From assembly GCA_013003465.1 (NCBI GenBank), contig JABDIZ010000121.1, positions 1-9,016 on the forward strand: a stretch of DNA of 9,016 nt. Direction: 5' to 3'. A program made the translations under genes and the position numbers. This stretch comes from Rhodothermaceae bacterium. Lineage in GTDB: Bacteria > Bacteroidota > Rhodothermia > Rhodothermales > Rubricoccaceae. Within the stretch, counting starts at the first letter, position 1; every line of letters starts with the position of its first letter. The notes beneath the pieces are model-generated. The model had not been told where the DNA came from, made no database searches, and saw only the letters and a list, made by a program, of their open reading frames with translations. This document shows positions 1 through 6,208 of the stretch, one piece after another.

Positions 1-140
1 GGATGCCTGCACGGAGGCGCATGGGTGGGTGGGTGGAGAGGAAGCAAAAAACGAATGAGGATCGACCGCTGACGGACGACGGCTGACGGCCGCGTCTCTC
101 ACGGCAAGCGGCGGTCCATCGTCAACCGGCGTCCCTGGAT

Positions 141-186
141 AAAGTTACCGCTGGCCCCAACCAGGCACGTTGCTCTCGGTAACTTT
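141..186. repeat. Perfect 10-bp inverted repeat upstream of folD
   Basis: AAAGTTACCG (141-150) and CGGTAACTTT (177-186) are exact reverse complements with 26 nt between them. The spacer holds a smaller CTGG (151-154)/CCAG (161-164) pair. The right arm ends 38 nt before the folD GTG. In RNA this could fold as a leader hairpin; in DNA it could be a dyad operator. The right arm also contains TAACTTTC, one base off the Bacteroidota -7 consensus TAnnTTTG, but I find no matching -33 TTG at the right distance. The rest of 1-224 shows no gene I can support. Confidence 0.55.
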
Positions 187-224
187 CACGGATCGTTGCC
201 TTCCTTCCCCCTCCCTCGCCTCCC

Positions 225-1121
225 GTGACTGTCCTCGCCGACTCCGCCCTCGCCCAACTCATCGATGGCAAGCAAATCGCCGCTGCCGTCCGCGCCGAAG
301 TGAAAGCTGCCGTCGATGCACGTCTCGCCGACGGAAAGCGCCGCCCCGCCCTCCGCGTCGTGCTCGTGGGCGACAACCCGGCCTCCCAATCGTACGTGCG
401 CGGAAAGAAGCGCGCCGGTGAAGAAGTCGGCATCGACGCCGAGACGCTGCTCTACCCGGCCGACCTCCCGCAGGACGAGCTGCTCGCTGTGATCGATCAG
501 CTCAACAAGGACCCGGAGGTGGACGGCATCCTGGTGCAGCTTCCGCTCCCGGACCACGTGGACGAGGAGCAGGTCATCCTCGCCATCGACCCGGCTAAAG
601 ACGTGGACGGCTTCCACCCCGTCAGCGTTGGGCGCCTCGCGCTCGGGCAGTCGGGCTTCGAGCCGTGCACGCCCGCGGGCATCGTGGAGATGCTTCAGCG
701 CTGCGGCATCGAAACGAGCGGGCGCGATGCAGTGATCGTCGGGCGCTCCAACATCGTCGGGCGGCCGATGGCGAGCCTGCTGCTCCGCCGCGGCCTTGAC
801 GCCACCGTGACTGTCTGCCACAGCCGCACGCACGACCTCCCTGCGCACACCCGCCGCGCCGACATCCTGATCGCCGCCATCGGACGCCCGAACTTCATCA
901 CGGCCGACATGGTCAAGCCCGGCGCGGCTGTCATCGACGTGGGCATCAACCGCGTGGACGACGCAACGCGGGAGCGCGGCTACCGCCTCGTGGGCGACGT
1001 GGACTTCGAGGCCGTTCGTGAGGTCGCCGGGTGGATCACGCCCGTCCCCGGCGGCGTCGGGCCGATGACGATTGCGATGCTGCTCCAGAACACGCTCCGC
1101 GCGGCCGACGCCCGCGCCTGA
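225..1121 (+). CDS. folD: Bifunctional methylenetetrahydrofolate dehydrogenase / methenyltetrahydrofolate cyclohydrolase (FolD)
   Basis: Cytoplasmic enzyme that oxidises 5,10-methylene-THF to methenyl-THF with NADP+ and hydrolyses this to 10-formyl-THF, supplying one-carbon units for purines and formyl-methionine. The 298 residues are close to the usual 285-300. Visible motifs, in order: the substrate-site segment SQSYVRGKKRAG (54-65), where Y57 and K61 align with the E. coli FolD catalytic Tyr50/Lys54; ILVQLPLP (102-109); KDVDGFHP (125-132) with the conserved Asp pair; the nucleotide-binding loop VIVGRSNIVGRP (170-181); and the C-terminal signature PVPGGVGPMTIAMLL (273-287). GTG is the only sensible start: the next in-frame Met is residue 156, which would remove the catalytic half, and the GTG puts the IDGK motif at residue 13, a normal offset. 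It is preceded by a C-rich tract, not a Shine-Dalgarno. The next gene starts 27 nt after the stop, so the two may share a transcript. Confidence 0.97.
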   Translation: MTVLADSALAQLIDGKQIAAAVRAEVKAAVDARLADGKRRPALRVVLVGDNPASQSYVRGKKRAGEEVGIDAETLLYPADLPQDELLAVIDQLNKDPEVDGILVQLPLPDHVDEEQVILAIDPAKDVDGFHPVSVGRLALGQSGFEPCTPAGIVEMLQRCGIETSGRDAVIVGRSNIVGRPMASLLLRRGLDATVTVCHSRTHDLPAHTRRADILIAAIGRPNFITADMVKPGAAVIDVGINRVDDATRERGYRLVGDVDFEAVREVAGWITPVPGGVGPMTIAMLLQNTLRAADARA

Positions 1122-1148
1122 TGCGCTCCTCCTTGCCGCTGTCCCCCC

Positions 1149-2195
1149 ATGATGCAGATCGCTGACTCTCTCGCCGCGCAGGTCGACTCGCTCGCGACCG
1201 TGGCCGACTCCACGCTGGGCGCCGACGACTCCTCACTCGTCAGCGACTCCAGCGGGATCGGCGCCCTCGGCGAATCGGTCGGCGATGCCGTGGACCAGCT
1301 CTCGCAAGGGCGGGTCAGCGATGCCCTAACCTTGCTCACCGATGCGGTGATCGAGTTCACCCTGACGGACCTGATCCCGGCGGTCATTGTCGCCGGGCTC
1401 TTCTACCTCCTCTACCGGATCCTCGCGGGGGTGCTCAACCGCACGTTCCGACGCACGAAGCGCATCGAACTCGGAGTGCAGCAGCTCATCATGAAGGCGC
1501 TGCGGCTGGTCATCGCGGCGTTCGCGGCGGTCACCGTACTCGGCCAGCTCGGCATCAACGTGACGGCGCTCGTGGCGGGCCTCGGCATCGCCGGTATCGC
1601 CCTCGGCTTCGCCGCGCAAGACACCATCCAGAACTTCATCGCAGGGGTCACCATCCTCCTCGACCGCCCCTTCCGCGTGGGCGACAACATCGAGTTGCAA
1701 GATACGTTCGGCACCGTGGACGAGATCACCCTGCGCTCTACACGCATCCGCACCCTCAACAACGAGGTGGCGATTCTGCCCAACGCCAAGGTGATCACCG
1801 AGAAGATCATCAATCACACGAAGCTCTCGACGCTTCGCATCGTCATCCGGTTTGGCATTGCCTACAAAGAATCGCCCGAGGAAGCGCGGGGCGTCGTGCT
1901 CGGCCTGACCGAGGGCGACCGGCGGATCCACCCGGATCACGCGCCGCAGGTGGTGGTGACAGACCTCGGTGACTCGTCGGTCAATATGGAGTTGCGGCTC
2001 TACCTCAAGGATCCGCGCCTGGAGGTGCCCGTCCGCTTCGAGTATCAGGAAAAGGTGTTCAACGCGCTCAAGGCGGCGGATATCGAGATTCCGTTCCCGC
2101 ACCTGCAGTTGTTCATCGACGAGGCAAAGGCGTTCGAGGACGCCCCGCTGTTCACCCAGCAGCCTCCCCTCGGCGGCGAGGAAGCCCAGGCGTAG
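1149..2195 (+). CDS. Small-conductance mechanosensitive ion channel, MscS family
   Basis: Inner-membrane channel that opens under membrane tension to release solutes during hypo-osmotic shock. It has 348 residues, a compact MscS (E. coli MscS is 286) with three transmembrane segments: about 74-96, 113-135 and the pore helix 138-171. The pore helix is rich in Gly/Ala (VAGLGIAGIALGFAAQ) and runs into RPFRVGD at 173-179, the family hallmark at the entrance to the cytoplasmic beta domain. IPFPH at 314-318 matches the conserved end of the alpha/beta cage. The first ~65 residues are acidic and Ser-rich with repeated DSL/ADS units, longer than the E. coli N-terminus, and carry no clear signal peptide. 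Two ATGs in tandem (1149 and 1152) leave the exact start open by one codon. It follows folD after 27 nt with no evident promoter. Family assignment is secure; gating properties cannot be read from the sequence. Confidence 0.95.
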   Translation: MMQIADSLAAQVDSLATVADSTLGADDSSLVSDSSGIGALGESVGDAVDQLSQGRVSDALTLLTDAVIEFTLTDLIPAVIVAGLFYLLYRILAGVLNRTFRRTKRIELGVQQLIMKALRLVIAAFAAVTVLGQLGINVTALVAGLGIAGIALGFAAQDTIQNFIAGVTILLDRPFRVGDNIELQDTFGTVDEITLRSTRIRTLNNEVAILPNAKVITEKIINHTKLSTLRIVIRFGIAYKESPEEARGVVLGLTEGDRRIHPDHAPQVVVTDLGDSSVNMELRLYLKDPRLEVPVRFEYQEKVFNALKAADIEIPFPHLQLFIDEAKAFEDAPLFTQQPPLGGEEAQA

Positions 2196-2291
2196 CCCGG
2201 AGAACATGCGTGACGGAAGAGTAACCGGGCGAGCGAATCCTCGCACGGACCTCAACCGTTCTCTGGCCTCTCCTCAGCCCCTCCCCCTCGA
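2196..2291 (+). other. 96-nt spacer before zwf with possible RNA structure
   Basis: Non-coding spacer between the MscS gene and zwf. CCGGAGAAC (2197-2205) can pair with GTTCTCTGG (2258-2266) over nine positions with one G-T pair, enclosing shorter possible stems. No convincing promoter is visible. zwf could have its own promoter here or be read through from upstream. Confidence 0.25.
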
Positions 2292-3707
2292 ATGGAACCG
2301 CTCCTCTTTCTGCTCTTCGGCGCCTCCGGCGACCTCGCCAAGAAGAAACTCCTCCCCGCCCTCTACGACCTCGCGCAGCACCAAGACGCTCGCTTCGGCG
2401 TCATCGGCATCGGTCGGTCGGACTGGGATGACGACGCCTTCCGCGAACACGCCATTGAGGCCCTAGCGAACGCTGGCATCGCGAAGAAAAAGGCCACCGC
2501 CTGGGCCGAGGAGACGCTGTTCTTCGCCGAAGTAGACGCCTACGACCAACTCGAACCCGTGTTTGAGCGAGCCGCAGCCCTGGAGGACGAGCACGGCTAC
2601 CCTGGCCATCGCATCGCGTACCTCGCCACGCCGCCCTCTACGTTCAGCGGCGTCATCACGGCGGTGGGCGAGCACGAAGAGGCCGAGGAGCACGAGGGCT
2701 GGACCCGCCTCGTACTGGAAAAACCCTTTGGCCACGATCTGGAGTCGGCCCAGGCGCTGAACGCACTCATCCACCGCTACTTCGACGAGACGCAGGTCTT
2801 CCGCATCGACCACTACCTGGGCAAGGAGACGGTCCAGAACCTGCTCGTCTTCCGCTTCGGCAACGCGCTCTTCGAGCCGCTCTGGAATCGCGAGCACGTC
2901 GAACGGGTGGACATCCTCGTAGCCGAATCGGTGGGCGTGGAGGGCCGTGCGGGCTACTACGACCAGCAGGGCGGCGCCATCCGCGACATGGTTCAGAACC
3001 ACCTCACGCAACTGTTCACCCTCGCGGCGATGGAGCCACCAGCCACCTTCGACGCCGAGGCCATCCGGCACGAGAAGATCAAGGTGCTCCGTTCGACCGC
3101 GCCGGTCAACCTGCAACGCGTCCGCCTGGGGCAGTACGGCCCGGGCGACAACGGCAACGAAGGCTACACGGCCCACGAGGGTGTCCCGCCCGACTCCGAT
3201 ACGGAGACCTACGCCGCTGTGGAGTTGTGCGTCAACAACTGGCGCTGGCAGGGGGTGCCGTTCACGCTGCGGACCGGCAAGCGGCTCCCCGAACGCATGA
3301 CCGAGATCACGGTGCAGTTCCGCTGCCCGCCCGTGACGCTCTTCCGCTCGGCCGGGCCGTGCTCCCTCTCGCCCAATGTGCTGCGCATCCGCCTTCAGCC
3401 CCACGAGGGCTTCGAACTCGGCTTCGAGGTCAAGGCGCCCGACAACGGATTCACCGTTTCGACCCAGCACCTCAGCTTCTCCTACGATGAGGTCTTCGGG
3501 AAACTGCCCGACGCCTACGAGACGTTGCTGCGCGATGTGGCCGAGGGCGATCAGACGCTCTTTGTCCACGCGGACGAAGCCGAGGCCGCGTGGGCTCTCT
3601 ATGGCCCGCTGCTTGACGCGCAGCTGCCCCTTGATCCCTATGCGTCCGGCTCGTGGGGGCCCGGCGCGTCCACCCCCGTCGCAGCCGACTCGACCCCGGT
3701 AGCCTGA
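2292..3707 (+). CDS. zwf: Glucose-6-phosphate 1-dehydrogenase
   Basis: First enzyme of the oxidative pentose phosphate pathway: oxidises glucose-6-phosphate to 6-phosphogluconolactone and makes NADPH. The 471 residues fit the bacterial family (about 470-510). Visible elements: the N-terminal dinucleotide-binding fold with GASGDLAKKK (10-19); LEKPFG (142-147); the substrate-binding signature RIDHYLGKE (171-179); DMVQNHLTQL around 232-241, where H237 aligns with the catalytic base His240 of the Leuconostoc enzyme; and RTGKRL (327-332) in the large C-terminal domain. The protein ends with the usual GSWGP segment followed by a short Ala/Thr/Pro tail containing TPVA twice. The ATG at 2292 puts the nucleotide-binding motif at residue 10, as expected. 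pgl starts 2 nt after the stop, so the two are almost certainly co-transcribed and probably translationally coupled. No gnd gene (6-phosphogluconate dehydrogenase) is next to it in this window. Confidence 0.97.
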   Translation: MEPLLFLLFGASGDLAKKKLLPALYDLAQHQDARFGVIGIGRSDWDDDAFREHAIEALANAGIAKKKATAWAEETLFFAEVDAYDQLEPVFERAAALEDEHGYPGHRIAYLATPPSTFSGVITAVGEHEEAEEHEGWTRLVLEKPFGHDLESAQALNALIHRYFDETQVFRIDHYLGKETVQNLLVFRFGNALFEPLWNREHVERVDILVAESVGVEGRAGYYDQQGGAIRDMVQNHLTQLFTLAAMEPPATFDAEAIRHEKIKVLRSTAPVNLQRVRLGQYGPGDNGNEGYTAHEGVPPDSDTETYAAVELCVNNWRWQGVPFTLRTGKRLPERMTEITVQFRCPPVTLFRSAGPCSLSPNVLRIRLQPHEGFELGFEVKAPDNGFTVSTQHLSFSYDEVFGKLPDAYETLLRDVAEGDQTLFVHADEAEAAWALYGPLLDAQLPLDPYASGSWGPGASTPVAADSTPVA

Positions 3708-3709
3708 CG

Positions 3710-4441
3710 ATGGCCGACCTCCACGTTTTCCCCACCCGTGCTAACCTCGCCGACGCCGCAGCCGCTCGCATCGCGGAGGCGCTGGCCGAAGCCATCGACG
3801 CCCGGGGTACGGCTTCGCTGGTACTGGCCGGTGGCTCGACGCCCGAGCCGGTCTACCGCCGTCTCGCCACCACGCACGTGGACGCCCTCGACTGGTCCGC
3901 CGTCCACGTCTTCTGGGGCGACGAGCGCTGCGTCCCGCCGGACCACCCGGACAGCAACTACCGGATGGCGCACGAGGCCTTCCTCGGCGCATTGGAGATT
4001 CCTGACTCCCGCATCCATCGGATGCGCTGCGAGCGCGGTGTCGAGGAGGCTGTGGACGCCTACGCGACCGTCCTCCGCACCTTCTTCGAGGACGCCGACG
4101 CGCTCTTCGATGTGACGCTGCTGGGCCTCGGCGAAGACGGCCACACCGCCTCCCTCTTCCCCGACTCGCCCCTCGTGGACACGCCGAGCGGCTGGGTCGC
4201 CCACGCCGAAGCACCGGCGTCGAGTCCCGTCAAAGATCGGCTCACGCTCACGCTGCCCGCCCTGAGCGCCTCACGGCTCGTCCTGTTCTTGGTCAGCGGC
4301 GAAGGCAAGCGCGAAGCCTTGCACGCGATCCTGAACCCCACGGAGAACGGCCTGCTTCCCGCCGCGCGCGTGCGCCCGGTAGGCTCGCTCGCATGGTTCG
4401 TGGATGAGGCGGCGGCCGGGCCGATGACCACGGACGGCTGA
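3710..4441 (+). CDS. pgl: 6-phosphogluconolactonase
   Basis: Hydrolyses 6-phosphogluconolactone, the product of the adjacent zwf, to 6-phosphogluconate. The 243 residues are typical of the Pgl/DevB type, which is related to glucosamine-6-phosphate isomerases. Motifs: GGSTP (41-45) in the phosphate-binding loop; WGDERCVPPDHPDSN (69-83); and LGLGEDGHTASLFP (138-151), carrying the conserved Asp and His of the active site. This last motif with PDSN separates Pgl from NagB enzymes. I chose the ATG at 3710, which gives the normal N-terminus MADLHVF. The reading frame stays open upstream to a GTG at 3653, but that would overlap the end of zwf and add 19 low-complexity, Arg-rich residues. The TGA of zwf and this ATG lie within 8 nt (TGACGATG), indicating coupled translation. 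Confidence 0.96.
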   Translation: MADLHVFPTRANLADAAAARIAEALAEAIDARGTASLVLAGGSTPEPVYRRLATTHVDALDWSAVHVFWGDERCVPPDHPDSNYRMAHEAFLGALEIPDSRIHRMRCERGVEEAVDAYATVLRTFFEDADALFDVTLLGLGEDGHTASLFPDSPLVDTPSGWVAHAEAPASSPVKDRLTLTLPALSASRLVLFLVSGEGKREALHAILNPTENGLLPAARVRPVGSLAWFVDEAAAGPMTTDG

Positions 4442-4482
4442 GGAAGGACAACCACGTGGCTCCGGAAACGGGCGAGCCCTGC

Positions 4483-4509
4483 TGTAACCTTCCGGTGGGG
4501 AAGACCGTC
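4483..4509 (+). promoter_or_regulatory. Candidate ECF-type sigma promoter (autoregulatory) for the sigma/anti-sigma operon
   Basis: TGTAAC (4483-4488) and CGTC (4506-4509) are separated by exactly 17 nt. This matches the form of promoters used by ECF sigma factors such as B. subtilis SigX/SigM/SigW (-35 with an AAC core, -10 CGTC/CGAC/CGTA, spacer 16-17). Transcription would start near 4516, leaving a leader of about 17 nt before the sigma ATG at 4533. Autoregulation through such a promoter is the rule for ECF operons. A CCGGAA/TTCCGG inverted repeat (4462-4467/4490-4495) flanks the -35 box, and an 8-bp palindrome CCACGTGG lies at 4452-4459. The assignment is by motif only. Confidence 0.55.
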
Positions 4510-4532
4510 TCTCTCGGCGAACACGCTCGCCC

Positions 4533-5054
4533 ATGCCGCTCTCGTCCGACGTTCTCGCTGCTCACCGCCATCGCGTCTACGGCTTCGCGCTGCGCCTGAC
4601 CGGCTGCCGCGACGACGCCGCCGACGTGACGCAGGAGGTGCTCGTCCGCCTCTGGCGAAACGGGGACACCGTCGAACCTGAACGGCGAACGGCCTGGGCC
4701 TTGCGTGTTACCCGCAACGCCTGCTTCGATGTACTCCGCCGCCGCCAGACGCGCGCCACCCTGACTCCGACTTCGGCCATGCCCGCCGACGAAGCCCCTA
4801 GTGCCACTCACGCGCCCGACACGCACACCGAAGCCAGCGACTTCCGCCAGCACCTCGCCCGCGCCCTCGACACACTCGATGAGCCCTACCGCAGCATCGT
4901 CATCCTCCGCGAGATCGATGACCTCCCCTATCAGGAGATCGCCGATGCGCTCGACCTGCCGCTCAACACGCTCAAGGTCTACCTCCACCGCGCCCGCCAG
5001 CGCCTCCGCGACGCCCTCCGCCTTGCGCTCCCTGCCGAGGAGTTGATCCCATGA
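4533..5054 (+). CDS. ECF-family RNA polymerase sigma factor (sigma-70 family)
   Basis: Alternative sigma factor of 173 residues with only the two essential domains. Region 2 (about 8-73) includes RLTGCRDDAADVTQEVLVRLW, the core-binding helix and the start of the -10 recognition part. Region 4 (about 109-165) contains PYRSIVILREIDDLPYQEI and a helix-turn-helix at about 131-152 (LPLNTLKVYLHRARQ) that reads the -35 element. The linker between them (about 74-107) is rich in Ala, Pro, Thr and His and looks disordered. The stop overlaps the start of the next gene by 4 nt (ATGA), and that gene encodes a zinc-binding membrane anti-sigma factor, the classical ECF arrangement. The start at 4533 is the first ATG and gives a normal ECF N-terminus; it is preceded by CGCCC, with no Shine-Dalgarno. 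The signal it responds to is unknown; the downstream genes suggest the cell envelope. Confidence 0.93.
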   Translation: MPLSSDVLAAHRHRVYGFALRLTGCRDDAADVTQEVLVRLWRNGDTVEPERRTAWALRVTRNACFDVLRRRQTRATLTPTSAMPADEAPSATHAPDTHTEASDFRQHLARALDTLDEPYRSIVILREIDDLPYQEIADALDLPLNTLKVYLHRARQRLRDALRLALPAEELIP

Positions 5055-5569
5055 CCGCTCCCTTCTGCTCCAGCACTGACCAGCTCGATGCGTACCTCGA
5101 CGGGTTCCTCTCCTCCGATCAGGCCCGCACCTTTGAAACACACGCCGAGCACTGCCCCACCTGCACCGATGAACTCGCGCTCGCGAGCCGGATCCGCACG
5201 ACGCTCCGTTCCGAACCCACCGTGCCCTGCCCCGATGACGTGTTCGACGGCGCGCTGGCTCGCATTGCAGCCCTCGAACGTGACCGCCCGGCACAGACCG
5301 GCGCCCGCCATCGGCGGCCGCTCTGGCGCGGCGTGACTGCGCTGGCCGTGGTGCTCTTCGCCCTCGCTCTAGGCACCATGGTGATGCTACCCAACTCCTC
5401 CGAGACCGCGTTCACCGCGCAGGAGGTCGATGCCGCCCGTGCCGAGGTCGAACTGGCCCTGGCGCTCTTCAGCGACGCCAGCCGTGAGGCGGGGCTCCAC
5501 ATTCAACACGACGTGATCGGCCAGGGCATTGTCGCCCCGTTGCAGCGCCAGATCCGCGTGGGCTCGTAG
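5051..5569 (+). CDS. Transmembrane anti-sigma factor with zinc-binding (ZAS / zf-HC2) domain
   Basis: Predicted inner-membrane protein of 172 residues that would hold the sigma factor encoded just upstream. The N-terminal cytoplasmic part carries the H-x3-C-x2-C zinc motif (H31, C35, C38 in THAEHCPTC), preceded by the usual LDAYLDGFLSSDQA helix. One transmembrane segment runs from about 94 to 113 (GVTALAVVLFALALGTMVML), preceded by a basic patch (RHRRPLWR) that fits N-in orientation. The remaining ~58 residues would be outside the cytoplasmic membrane and form an Ala/Glu/Val-rich, probably helical segment (EVDAARAEVELALALFSDA) followed by VIGQGIVAPLQRQI. The 4-nt ATGA overlap with the sigma gene suggests coupled, stoichiometric translation. 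I see no protease site that could be assigned with confidence. Confidence 0.9.
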   Translation: MTAPFCSSTDQLDAYLDGFLSSDQARTFETHAEHCPTCTDELALASRIRTTLRSEPTVPCPDDVFDGALARIAALERDRPAQTGARHRRPLWRGVTALAVVLFALALGTMVMLPNSSETAFTAQEVDAARAEVELALALFSDASREAGLHIQHDVIGQGIVAPLQRQIRVGS

Positions 5570-5597
5570 CTCCCTTTTCCAACAGCATCCCACTCCC

Positions 5598-6128
5598 ATG
5601 ACTATGCTTTCTCGCCCCCTCGCCTTCGCTGCGTGCGCCTTTCTGATCGGAGTGCTTCCCGCTTCCGCTCAGCGCAGCCTCGAGCTCGACGACCTCGACG
5701 CCCTGTTCTCCGAAGAGGCTCGCGTTGAAGTCAACCTGCAAGGCCCCCTTCTTCGGCTCGTGGCCGAGGCGAGCCGGGCGGAGGAACCCGAGTTCGCCGC
5801 GATGGTGGACGCCATGCGGGGCATCTTCGTCCGCCAGTACGCCCTGTCGACGGCCCGAAGCGGCGTGAGCACCCGCGTCCGCGACATGGCCCGCTCGCTC
5901 GAGTCGAGCGGATGGCAGACGCTGGTTCGCGTGCGCGAGGATGACGAGGACATCTTCATCTACCTCTTGCCGGACGGCGACATCATCGATGGACTCGTCG
6001 TGATGGCGCTCAACAGCACCGACGACGAAGCCACATTCGTCACGTTCGAGGGCCGCATCGACCCCGAGCAGATCGGCCGCCTCGGCGCCCGGTTCAACAT
6101 CGATGCCCTCGAACGGGCTGGAGGCTGA
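5598..6128 (+). CDS. Exported DUF4252-family protein
   Basis: Envelope protein of 176 residues with an N-terminal signal peptide (basic R6, hydrophobic 8-20, probable cleavage after ASA at 22-24, before QRS). The mature part resembles DUF4252, a Bacteroidota family of small exported proteins of unknown function often found near ECF sigma operons. The pattern seen is: acidic helix, then VSTRVRDMARSLESSGWQTL with G105-W106, then a beta-rich stretch VRVREDDEDIFIYLLPDGD, IIDGLVVMAL, TFVTFEGRID. The ATG at 5598 was chosen because it starts a proper signal peptide; the frame is open upstream to 5529, but that would overlap the anti-sigma gene. Met3 (5604) is an equally possible start. It begins 28 nt after the anti-sigma stop, so it is likely the third gene of the sigma operon and a likely regulon member. 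It is a probable paralogue of the downstream lipoprotein. Confidence 0.8.
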   Translation: MTMLSRPLAFAACAFLIGVLPASAQRSLELDDLDALFSEEARVEVNLQGPLLRLVAEASRAEEPEFAAMVDAMRGIFVRQYALSTARSGVSTRVRDMARSLESSGWQTLVRVREDDEDIFIYLLPDGDIIDGLVVMALNSTDDEATFVTFEGRIDPEQIGRLGARFNIDALERAGG

Positions 6129-6149
6129 CGCCCCATCCGCTCGTTCCCA

Positions 6150-6190
6150 GCCGGAGCCGCGTACCCTCGCGGTTCTGGCGTTCGTGTTTG
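6150..6190 (+). terminator. Hairpin with short T-rich tail (terminator or attenuator)
   Basis: Bases 6150-6161 pair with 6168-6179 over 12 continuous positions (10 Watson-Crick, 2 G-U in the + strand RNA) around a 6-nt loop TACCCT. The following TTCGTGTTT (6181-6189) holds seven T in nine positions. The two G-U pairs become A-C mismatches in the - strand RNA, so the structure favours + transcripts. It lies between the two DUF4252-like genes, only 19 nt before the next start codon, so it may reduce rather than end transcription of the lipoprotein gene. Confidence 0.5.
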
Positions 6191-6208
6191 CTGCTGATCC
6201 AGACGCTC

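Noticed and set aside
1..22. Possible divergent gene starting with ATG at 22 on the - strand
   Set aside because: Only seven codons are inside the window, too little to judge coding character.
180..187. TAACTTTC as a Bacteroidota -7 promoter box for folD
   Set aside because: One mismatch to TAnnTTTG, but no TTG at the -33 distance and it coincides with the inverted repeat arm.
186..848. - strand open frame (220 codons) opposite folD
   Set aside because: Shadow of folD; composition rich in His, Arg and Ala with no motif.
1326..2255. Long - strand open frame (309 codons) opposite the MscS gene
   Set aside because: Its Arg/His/Glu/Asp-rich translation has no recognisable domain and mirrors the codon bias of the real gene on the other strand, which has clear MscS motifs.
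2463..3569. Long - strand open frame (368 codons) opposite zwf
   Set aside because: Antisense to a well-supported zwf; low-complexity Val/Arg/Glu/Leu composition, typical of GC-rich shadow frames.
3653..3709. Longer pgl start at GTG 3653
   Set aside because: Would overlap the zwf end by 55 nt and add an Arg-rich stretch not seen in Pgl proteins; ATG 3710 fits the family N-terminus.
4452..4459. CCACGTGG palindrome upstream of the sigma promoter as an operator
   Set aside because: An 8-bp palindrome is common by chance; no second copy seen in the window's other promoters.
4293..5294. - strand open frame (333 codons) across the pgl end, sigma and anti-sigma genes
   Set aside because: Spans three real genes and their spacer, Arg/Gly-rich, no domain, no signal of its own.
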